From NCBI GenBank assembly GCA_015493625.1, contig WGCT01000064.1:1-5232 (forward strand): 5,232 bases of DNA, in the 5' to 3' direction. A model generated the notes under the pieces. That model was not told the origin of the DNA, searched no databases, and was given only the letters and a program-made list of their open reading frames with translations. Positions 1 through 5,232 of this stretch are shown one piece after another. This stretch comes from Draconibacterium sp. (lineage in GTDB: Bacteria; Bacteroidota; Bacteroidia; Bacteroidales; Prolixibacteraceae). Numbering within the stretch: position 1 is the stretch's first letter; each line of letters starts with the position of its first letter. Both the position numbers and the translations under genes were made by a program.

Positions 1-359
1 ATAAAGAACAGGTAATTTTTCGTGGATTTTGTGTTTTTGAAGACGATGTAAATCCTCACGTAAATTCGAACACATTAACCACCAACGATTTAACGTGGAT
101 AAAACTGCCAAAACTCGAAAAAATTGACGATTTTATAAACATCAATTTCGATGTTCTCATAAATATGTCGTTAAAGCAAAATCTAGTTCTCGATTACATT
201 ACTCTGCTTTCGAAAGCAAAGTTTAAAGTGGGCAGTTCCACCAATGAATCGAACTATTTTGACCTCAATATTAATATTGGAGAAAACCGTGATTCAATGT
301 ATTTGGTCGAGCAACAAATTTTTTATCTTGCGCAATTAAATAATAAAAATAACAAATGA
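1..359 (+). CDS. DUF6913-like conserved protein, 3' part only
   Basis: The reading frame beginning at base 3 is open from the left edge to the TGA at 357-359, giving the last 118 residues of a protein whose start lies outside the window. The ATG at 165 (MSLKQN) is an internal methionine, because the frame continues upstream without a stop and with sensible protein sequence (KEQVIFRGF, then LTWIKLPK). The segment around DYITLLSKAKFKVGSS, followed by a short acidic-hydrophobic stretch and a C-terminal helix (VEQQIFYLAQL), resembles the small cytoplasmic DUF6913 proteins that Bacteroidota commonly encode just before dapA. I recognise this from memory of the family and gene order, not from a search. 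No catalytic motif, signal peptide or membrane segment is visible, and the function is unknown. The stop overlaps the dapA start as ATGA, so the two genes are probably cotranscribed and translationally coupled. Confidence 0.72.
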   Translation, partial: KEQVIFRGFCVFEDDVNPHVNSNTLTTNDLTWIKLPKLEKIDDFININFDVLINMSLKQNLVLDYITLLSKAKFKVGSSTNESNYFDLNINIGENRDSMYLVEQQIFYLAQLNNKNNK

Positions 360-1234
360 GTCAACATTTCACAGGAGCGGGAGTTGCGTTAATTACTCCT
401 TTTACAAAAAGTGGTCAGGTCGATTACAAAGCGTTAGAAACCATTATCGACAATCAGGTTAAAGGCGGAATGGATTATTTGGTGGCGTTGGGAACAACCG
501 CCGAAACAGCCACATTAACCAACGACGAAAAATTGAATGTAGTTGAACTCATTAAAGAGAAATCGGCCGGTTTGCCGGTTATGGTTGGAATGGGCGGGAA
601 CAATACTCGTTCGATAATTAAGCAGATTGATAAATATAATTTTAACGGAGTAGACAGCATTTTGGTTGTAACACCATACTACAACAAACCTTCGCAAGAG
701 GGAATGTTTCGCCATTACACCGAAATTGCAAAAACTAGTCCGGTTCCTGTTGTTCTTTATAATGTGCCTTCGCGCACAGGTGTTAATCTCGAGTTCGACA
801 CGGTAGTACGTTTGGCAGAAGCATCGGAGAATATTGTTGCCATAAAAGAGGCATCGGGTGTACTTTCGCAAATCACAAAAATAGGGAAATATACTCCCGA
901 TGATTTTACGGTTATTTCCGGCGACGATTTACTGGCACTTCCCATAATTTCAATTGGTGGAAATGGCGTTATTTCGGTAATTGCCAATGCTCTTCCAGCA
1001 AAACTTAGCCAGTTAATAAAACTTGCAAACAGTAAAAATTACGACGAAGCACTCGAATTGCATTTCGAATTAATAGATATCCTTCAACTTATATTTAAAG
1101 AGGGAAATCCGGGCGGAATTAAAGCACTTATGAATCATCAGGGAACCATAGAAAATGTATTGCGATCGCCGTTATACAAAATCTCGGATGCTACATACAA
1201 CGAAATTAAAGAAGCTTATTCTAAACTAAAATAG
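356..1234 (+). CDS. dapA: 4-hydroxy-tetrahydrodipicolinate synthase (DapA)
   Basis: This cytoplasmic class I aldolase condenses pyruvate with L-aspartate 4-semialdehyde to give 4-hydroxytetrahydrodipicolinate, the first committed step towards diaminopimelate (for peptidoglycan) and lysine. The 292-residue length is normal for the (beta/alpha)8-barrel family. Visible landmarks are the N-terminal GVALITPF strand, the active-site threonines T47-T48 in LGTTAE, TPYYNKPSQEG at 106-116, the YNVPSRTG signature at 135-142 with Y135 (proton relay) and R140 (substrate carboxylate), the Schiff-base lysine K164 in AIKEAS, the SGDD loop at 188-191, and GGNGVISVIAN at 201-211. All catalytic residues are present. 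The usual GTTGE is GTTAE here, a variant I associate with Bacteroidota. Positions matching the E. coli lysine-feedback residues H56 and E84 are K59 and S86, so inhibition by lysine is probably weak. The ATG overlaps the upstream stop and has no Shine-Dalgarno sequence, only an A/T-rich leader, as is typical of the phylum. Confidence 0.97.
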   Translation: MSQHFTGAGVALITPFTKSGQVDYKALETIIDNQVKGGMDYLVALGTTAETATLTNDEKLNVVELIKEKSAGLPVMVGMGGNNTRSIIKQIDKYNFNGVDSILVVTPYYNKPSQEGMFRHYTEIAKTSPVPVVLYNVPSRTGVNLEFDTVVRLAEASENIVAIKEASGVLSQITKIGKYTPDDFTVISGDDLLALPIISIGGNGVISVIANALPAKLSQLIKLANSKNYDEALELHFELIDILQLIFKEGNPGGIKALMNHQGTIENVLRSPLYKISDATYNEIKEAYSKLK

Positions 1235-1281
1235 CCGGTTTGCATCAGGCAATTTTAGTAGGAAAGTTTAATTTTGATATG

Positions 1282-1299
1282 TTACTCGGCTGTGAGTAA
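1282..1299. repeat. Short inverted repeat (6-bp stem, 6-nt loop)
   Basis: TTACTC (1282-1287) and GAGTAA (1294-1299) are perfect complements around the loop GGCTGT. An A-run follows rather than a T-run, so it does not look like a + strand intrinsic terminator. It is the first of four inverted repeats in this spacer; alone it could occur by chance. Confidence 0.4.
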
Positions 1300-1326
1300 A
1301 AAGAAGAGTTAAACCGTGATATACTC

Positions 1327-1340
1327 AAGCCAAATGGCTT
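1327..1340. repeat. Short inverted repeat AAGCC-AAAT-GGCTT
   Basis: Arms AAGCC (1327-1331) and GGCTT (1336-1340) pair around a 4-nt loop, and the two outer loop bases could also pair. The following bases are TTC, so the T-tract is too short for a convincing terminator. It lies three bases before the perfect palindrome at 1344-1363, which suggests that both belong to one structured element. Confidence 0.45.
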
Positions 1341-1343
1341 TTC

Positions 1344-1363
1344 ATCCCGATGTACATCGGGAT
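1344..1363. repeat. Perfect 20-bp palindrome
   Basis: ATCCCGATGTACATCGGGAT is identical to its own reverse complement over all 20 bases. As RNA or single-stranded DNA it can form an 8-bp stem (ATCCCGAT/ATCGGGAT) with a GTAC loop; as duplex DNA it could be a site for a dimeric binding protein. It sits in the spacer between dapA and the exported-protein gene and is GC-richer than its surroundings. Short palindromes of the CCCGAT...ATCGGG type recur in Bacteroidota intergenic regions as REP-like elements; I recall this generally and cannot count copies from one window. No transposase is nearby. Confidence 0.8.
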
Positions 1364-1418
1364 TCCGAAAAACTAAATGGATTGTGTATAGTTTATTTTC
1401 GGAAATATATTTTTTTAA
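1363..1418 (+). terminator. Candidate terminator after dapA (bulged hairpin plus T-run)
   Basis: TTCCGAAAAACTA (1363-1375) pairs with TAGTTTATTTTCGGAA (1389-1404) if a 3-nt bulge (ATT) is allowed in the right arm; the loop is about 13 nt. Seven T residues follow at 1410-1416 after a short AT spacer. This would fit an intrinsic terminator for the DUF6913-dapA transcript. It is unusual in its AT-rich stem, its bulge and the 5-nt gap before the T-run, so it may instead be part of a repeat element. Confidence 0.35.
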
Positions 1419-1451
1419 CACCTTGCCTGCCAATATTTCTGTAAATAGTTT

Positions 1452-1459
1452 TAATTTTG
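1452..1459 (+). promoter_or_regulatory. Possible -7 promoter box before the exported-protein gene
   Basis: TAATTTTG matches the Bacteroidota -7 consensus TAnnTTTG and would start transcription roughly 20 bases before the TTG start at 1487. The -33 element is poor: the nearest upstream TTG (1423-1425) leaves a 26-bp spacer, longer than usual. The assignment is tentative. Confidence 0.3.
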
Positions 1460-1486
1460 AACTCCATAAATTACATGTAAAATCTT

Positions 1487-2032
1487 TTGAAGAAACTTGT
1501 TTTTATAGTACTCCTTTTTTTGTCGTTTGGTTCTATGGCGCAGCAGGGGTTGCAAATGGAATTTTCCGAACAGGATTCTGTTCAAATGCAACAAAAGCGC
1601 GACAGAGAATACAGACAGTTAATTGCCGGTAACGCATTTAATGGGTTGGCAACCGAAGAACTGAAACTTCCCCCGTTTAATTATAAAGCTGAATTCGATA
1701 AACGTTATACGCTTGCATTTGGCATTTCGCCAATTAACAACTACTCGTTTGCCGGAATCTCGTCGGGAACATTGCTGCCCGGTTATTCTCCTTTTTATTC
1801 GAATGCAAAAGTGTTGAGTGCAGCATCGTATCAATTGGGCGACAAGCTTACCATTGGCGGTTTTAGTTACGGAAACAACTCGGTTTTTGGTGCACCTGCA
1901 CATAACTATGGAACAAATAATTTCGACAATTACGGGTCGACATTAATTTTACAATATAAAGTTTCGAAAAACTTTAAAATAGAGACACAAATTAACGTTT
2001 CGAAAAATGGCAATCATCCTCCGGGATTTTAA
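1487..2032 (+). CDS. Small predicted exported or outer-membrane protein, function unknown
   Basis: This 181-residue protein begins MKKLVFIVLLFLSFGSMAQQ: two lysines, a hydrophobic core at residues 4-14, and a likely signal peptidase I site after A18 (SMA|Q). The mature protein has a glutamine-rich, charged stretch at about 19-46, then a Gly/Ser/Asn/Tyr-rich part with alternating residues that suggest beta strands (residues 73-175), ending in phenylalanine like many outer-membrane barrel strands. No catalytic motif or named domain is recognised. At this size it could be a small barrel or a periplasmic or surface beta protein. The start is TTG: an in-frame TAA lies at 1478-1480, and the first in-frame ATG (1535) falls inside the signal peptide, so only TTG preserves it. 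No Shine-Dalgarno sequence is visible. It sits between dapA and the helicase gene with spacers of 252 and 110 bp, so it is probably a separate transcription unit. Confidence 0.8.
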   Translation: MKKLVFIVLLFLSFGSMAQQGLQMEFSEQDSVQMQQKRDREYRQLIAGNAFNGLATEELKLPPFNYKAEFDKRYTLAFGISPINNYSFAGISSGTLLPGYSPFYSNAKVLSAASYQLGDKLTIGGFSYGNNSVFGAPAHNYGTNNFDNYGSTLILQYKVSKNFKIETQINVSKNGNHPPGF

Positions 2033-2057
2033 AATTACCAATGATGAATTGTTGATA

Positions 2058-2090
2058 TTGAAAAAATCTCCAATTCAACATTTATGTTTG
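2058..2090 (+). promoter_or_regulatory. Candidate promoter for the helicase-nuclease gene
   Basis: TTG (2058-2060) and TATGTTTG (2083-2090) match the Bacteroidota -33 (TTG/TTTG) and -7 (TAnnTTTG) elements with a 22-bp spacer, at the long end of the acceptable range. Transcription would start near 2097, about 45 bases before the ATG at 2143. It lies just after the stop of the preceding gene, which supports independent expression of the helicase. Confidence 0.45.
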
Positions 2091-2104
2091 AAACGTTTAT
2101 CGAT

Positions 2105-2132
2105 AAACTCGAAACTCGGAACTTTGAACTCA
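2105..2132. repeat. Degenerate 7-bp tandem repeat
   Basis: The sequence reads in heptads as AAACTCG, AAACTCG, GAACTTT, GAACTCA. The first two units are identical and the next two share the core AACT. It lies between the candidate promoter and the helicase start and would be within the 5' leader. Heptamer repeats related to GAACTTT occur in Bacteroidota intergenic DNA. Whether this short run has any role is unknown. Confidence 0.5.
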
Positions 2133-2142
2133 AAACAATAGT

Positions 2143-5100
2143 ATGCTAACAATTTATAAAGCTTCTGCGGGCTCCGGAAAAACATTTCAACTTGTGGTTG
2201 AATACCTGAAACTTCTGCTCGAAAATCCGTACAATTACAAACATATTCTGGCTGTTACTTTTACCAACAAGGCCACCAACGAGATGAAAACCCGTATTCT
2301 TGAACAGCTTTATATGCTTGCCAGCAATAAGGAATCGAGCTATTTAAATGAACTTTGCAATCCTACACTTTCCGAAAAAACAGTGAGAAACAATGCTCGC
2401 CGGGTATTAAAAAATATTCTGCACGACTACAACCGTTTTTCCATCTCTACCATCGATTCGTTTACTCAACGAACCATAAAATCGTTTAATCGCGAATTGG
2501 GGATTTCGCCAAATTTCACATTAGAGTTAGACTCTGAAATTGTTCTTTCTGAGGCCGTTGACAGAATGCTGGCAAAAATCGACAAAGACAAAAAACTGTT
2601 AACGTGGTTAAAAGAGTTTAGCAAAGAAAAAATTCAGGATAACAAAAGCCAGCGGATTGACGAAAACATAAAAGCTCTTGGCGGCGAACTGTTTAAAGAG
2701 AAATTTCAACTCTTTTTCCCCGAAAACAATGAATCGGTATACAGTAGAGAGAACCTCGATGATTTTTCGAAAGAGCTCGCTGTTATCATTCGCAATTATG
2801 AAAAAACAGTTCAATCAGAAGCAAAAAAGGCAATGGATACAATTGTTGAATATGGTTTTACTGTCGACGATTTTTTGTATAAAAAAACCGGAGTAGCCGG
2901 TTATTTAAATAACCTTGCAAACGGCTCATTAAAAGAGCCAGGGGCAAGAGTACTTAAAGCTTCTGAAGAGGTAGAAAAGTGGTATACAGCTAAACATAAT
3001 TCGGCTGCTGAAATTCACTCGCTTGTAGAAAAAAAATTACAACCGCTTTTAAACCTGATAATTGCTTATATCGACCAAAATTCAAAACAATACTATTCGG
3101 CAGTTGTTGTAAAAAAACAGTTGCGAATGCTGGGTATTTTAACCAACTTAAAAGAGGAGATAAAAATTCTGTTACACGAAAAAGGAAGTTTGCAAATTTC
3201 CGATTCGAATTTGCTTTTAAGCAAAATAATTGGGCAGTCCGACTCACCGTTTATTTACGAAAAAACCGGAAACTACTACAAATATTTTATGCTCGACGAG
3301 TTTCAGGACACTTCTACGTTACAGTGGGAAAATTTTAAACCGCTTATTTTAAACTCGCTTGCCGAGGGAAACAAAAACCTTCTTGTTGGCGACGTAAAAC
3401 AGTCGATTTACCGCTGGCGAAACAGCGACTGGAAGATTCTTGCCGAACAGATTTATTCCGATTTCGGGGCTGAACAGATCCGCGAAATTGCCCTCGAATA
3501 CAACTGGCGAAGCGATAAAAATATTATCCGTTTTAACAATGCCATTTTCGAGAGTTTAAAAAACAGTTTCGAAAACCGGCTAATTAACGACCTGGACGAC
3601 AAAGAAGGTACGTATAAAGCAAAGTTCAATAATATTTATAGCCTTTTTAAACAGAAACTAGGAAATAAAAAAGCACCCAAAACAGGTTTCGTTAAAGTTC
3701 GGTTTTTCCCTTCCGAAAACTTTAGTGACGATTCGGTTGGCTCACTTGTAGAGGAGGTGAAAATGTTGCAGGATTCAGGAATTAAAGCATCGGAAATAGC
3801 AATACTTATTCGAAAAAATATAGAAGGAACGGCCATTATCGAAGAGTTTTTAAAAGCATCGGGATTGCGCGAAAATAGCAAGTATAATTTGTCGGTTTTA
3901 TCGAACGAATCGCTGTTTTTATATGCTTCCCGGGGGGTTCTTTTTGTTGTCGAAATTATTGAATATTTTATCGATTCGGAAAATAAAATTACAAAAGCAT
4001 CGCTTATAAATCTTTGGTTAAACTGGTTAAAACCTGCACTTCAACCCGATAAAAATAGCGGAGAAGAAAACCTCTCTTTGCTCGACACACAATTCGAACA
4101 AATTTTCGAAACCGAACTGGCCGTAAAACTTGAACTGCTAAAAAAGAAGATACTTCTTACTTCGCTCGACGAAACCATTACACATATTGCAGCAGAGTTT
4201 CATCTGTTTGAGTTAGCCGGAGAATTGCCATTTTTACAAACCTTAATCGATAAGTCGGGCGAGTTAAAATCATCGTTGTCGAACGATTTATCGAACCTGT
4301 TGCTTTGGTGGAAAGAAAAAGGGTATAAAACATCGGTTAATGCAAACGAAGAGGTCGATTCAATCCGGCTGCTTACCGTCCATCGCTCAAAAGGGCTGGA
4401 GTTTAAAGCGGTTCTTATTCCTCTTCTCGACTGGAAAACCGGTTGGTCGGGAAACCGTACTCCAATACTTTGGTGTAAACCCAAAACAGAACCGTTTAAC
4501 CGTTTCCCGCTTTTGCCTGTTGCCGCAAACAACAATATGAAAGAGTCGTATTTCGCTACCGAATATTTTACCGAAAAGTCGAATACAATTATCGACACGT
4601 TTAACCTGATTTACGTTGCTTTTACACGGGCAAAATCGGCACTTATTATAAATTGCCCTGCTCCAAAAGAGAATAGCAGAACGCCGGGAAAATCGACTCA
4701 TCATCTGTTAAAAGAGTCGTTAAATATGTTAAATGCTCAGGAAATGTTTAAGGGCAGCTGGAACAACGATGAAGATACTTTTTGCTTTGGCAATTTACCC
4801 GCATTTAAAAAAGAGGAGGAGAGTAGCAACTCTGTTACCATTACCAACTACCGGTTTAATAATTTCGCTGAAAAAATAAAATTACGCACCTCGGGCGACG
4901 AGTTTTTAATTGAAGGCGAAAAAAATAAATCGGAAAAAAACAGAGGGAAAATTATTCACGATATTTTATCGGAAGTTGAAACCCGGGAAGAGATAAAACC
5001 TGCATTTTTAAAAGCATTTCGCAACGGAATAATTGATAAAACCGAACTCGACGAAATAGAAGAAACACTTAATGAAAGTATTAAAAGCAGCCAGATTGCC

Positions 5101-5232
5101 AGTTGGTTCGATGGAAGTTATCGAATAATAAACGAAAGGAGCCTGCTTACTTCGGACAGGATTTTACGCCCCGACAGAATTATGATTTCCGGTAACGAAG
5201 CAGTTGTTGTTGATTATAAAACAGGACTTAAT
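2143..5232 (+). CDS. UvrD/RecB/AddA-type helicase with PD-(D/E)XK nuclease domain, 3' end cut
   Basis: The frame runs from ATG 2143 to the right edge without a stop (1030 codons). It encodes a superfamily 1A DNA helicase-nuclease like AddA or RecB, expected to unwind and resect double-strand breaks for RecA-dependent repair. Motifs in order: Walker A ASAGSGKT (7-14) very close to the N terminus, Ia LAVTFTNKAT (36-45), Ib STIDSF (102-107), Walker B LDEFQDTS (384-391), III GDVKQSIYRWR (416-426), IV LEYNWRS (451-457), V TVHRSKGLEF (745-754) and VI YVAFTRAK (824-831). The C-terminal nuclease shows H939 in GKIIHDIL, D1011 in RPDR, and D1024 and K1026 in VVDYKTG, the arrangement of RecB and AddA active sites. 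All key residues are intact and no frameshift is seen. The later QxxxY-type nuclease motif would lie beyond the edge; perhaps only a few dozen residues are missing, judging from family length. Being neither a short UvrD nor PcrA, it is best called AddA-like; an AddB-like partner gene is not visible. The ATG is preceded by an AT-rich leader without a Shine-Dalgarno sequence. Confidence 0.94.
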   Translation, partial: MLTIYKASAGSGKTFQLVVEYLKLLLENPYNYKHILAVTFTNKATNEMKTRILEQLYMLASNKESSYLNELCNPTLSEKTVRNNARRVLKNILHDYNRFSISTIDSFTQRTIKSFNRELGISPNFTLELDSEIVLSEAVDRMLAKIDKDKKLLTWLKEFSKEKIQDNKSQRIDENIKALGGELFKEKFQLFFPENNESVYSRENLDDFSKELAVIIRNYEKTVQSEAKKAMDTIVEYGFTVDDFLYKKTGVAGYLNNLANGSLKEPGARVLKASEEVEKWYTAKHNSAAEIHSLVEKKLQPLLNLIIAYIDQNSKQYYSAVVVKKQLRMLGILTNLKEEIKILLHEKGSLQISDSNLLLSKIIGQSDSPFIYEKTGNYYKYFMLDEFQDTSTLQWENFKPLILNSLAEGNKNLLVGDVKQSIYRWRNSDWKILAEQIYSDFGAEQIREIALEYNWRSDKNIIRFNNAIFESLKNSFENRLINDLDDKEGTYKAKFNNIYSLFKQKLGNKKAPKTGFVKVRFFPSENFSDDSVGSLVEEVKMLQDSGIKASEIAILIRKNIEGTAIIEEFLKASGLRENSKYNLSVLSNESLFLYASRGVLFVVEIIEYFIDSENKITKASLINLWLNWLKPALQPDKNSGEENLSLLDTQFEQIFETELAVKLELLKKKILLTSLDETITHIAAEFHLFELAGELPFLQTLIDKSGELKSSLSNDLSNLLLWWKEKGYKTSVNANEEVDSIRLLTVHRSKGLEFKAVLIPLLDWKTGWSGNRTPILWCKPKTEPFNRFPLLPVAANNNMKESYFATEYFTEKSNTIIDTFNLIYVAFTRAKSALIINCPAPKENSRTPGKSTHHLLKESLNMLNAQEMFKGSWNNDEDTFCFGNLPAFKKEEESSNSVTITNYRFNNFAEKIKLRTSGDEFLIEGEKNKSEKNRGKIIHDILSEVETREEIKPAFLKAFRNGIIDKTELDEIEETLNESIKSSQIASWFDGSYRIINERSLLTSDRILRPDRIMISGNEAVVVDYKTGLN

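Noticed and set aside
515..987. Minus-strand open frames inside dapA
   Set aside because: dapA is complete with all catalytic motifs, and the antisense frames show no domain or start signal.
1269..1276. A second TAATTTTG promoter-like box soon after dapA
   Set aside because: Its nearest TTTG (1239-1242) leaves a 26-bp spacer, no gene starts within 200 bp, and such boxes are frequent in AT-rich DNA.
1245..1433. 62-codon minus-strand open frame in the spacer
   Set aside because: It runs straight through the inverted repeats, has no recognisable domain, and its composition looks like translated palindromic DNA. The structured non-coding explanation is simpler.
1384..1632. 82-codon plus-strand open frame overlapping the exported-protein gene
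   Set aside because: It overlaps a better gene in another frame that has a clear signal peptide, and its own protein has no coherent features.
2050..2080. Weak inverted repeat TGTTGA / TCAACA as a terminator for the exported-protein gene
   Set aside because: It has a 6-bp stem with a 19-base loop and no T-run; it is too weak and overlaps the better promoter candidate.
4200..4704. Minus-strand open frames of 105 and 132 codons, plus a 66-codon plus-strand frame
   Set aside because: They lie inside the helicase gene over conserved motifs V and VI, which are in the true frame; they are shadows.
2143..5232. Helicase as part of an anti-phage system such as Gabija
   Set aside because: The protein carries the full AddA/RecB motif set with its own C-terminal nuclease, and its neighbours are housekeeping genes. 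No OLD-type ATPase/nuclease or other defence gene is present.

Overview
The window looks like AT-rich chromosomal DNA from a member of the Bacteroidota. The evidence is the lack of Shine-Dalgarno sequences before the genes, promoter-like TAnnTTTG motifs, a DapA with Bacteroidota-style motif variants, a DUF6913-like gene directly before dapA, and a RecB/AddA-type helicase-nuclease with the architecture usual in that phylum. A Marinilabiliales/Prolixibacteraceae-like source would fit the style of the sequence. That is an impression and was not tested by any comparison.

Layout, all on the + strand: (1) the 3' end of a DUF6913-like small protein gene (1-359), cut by the left edge; (2) dapA (356-1234), complete, whose ATG overlaps the previous stop codon in an ATGA junction; (3) a 252-bp non-coding stretch (1235-1486) holding a row of inverted repeats, including a perfect 20-bp palindrome and a hairpin followed by a T-run that may end the dapA transcript; (4) a small predicted exported protein of unknown function (1487-2032), apparently starting at TTG; (5) a 110-bp spacer (2033-2142) with a good match to the Bacteroidota promoter consensus and a degenerate 7-bp repeat; (6) a long UvrD/RecB/AddA-type helicase with a C-terminal PD-(D/E)XK nuclease (2143 to the right edge), open for 1030 codons and cut shortly after the first nuclease catalytic residues.

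How the genes work together: the DUF6913-like gene and dapA form a translationally coupled pair. DapA commits aspartate semialdehyde to diaminopimelate and lysine synthesis. The exported protein and the helicase-nuclease appear to be separate transcription units; the helicase-nuclease is expected to process double-strand DNA ends for recombination repair, probably with an AddB-like partner outside the window. I see no CRISPR array, RNA gene, transposase, phage gene or obvious defence cassette. The region is mostly ordinary housekeeping, and the least explained part is the structured spacer at about 1282-1418.
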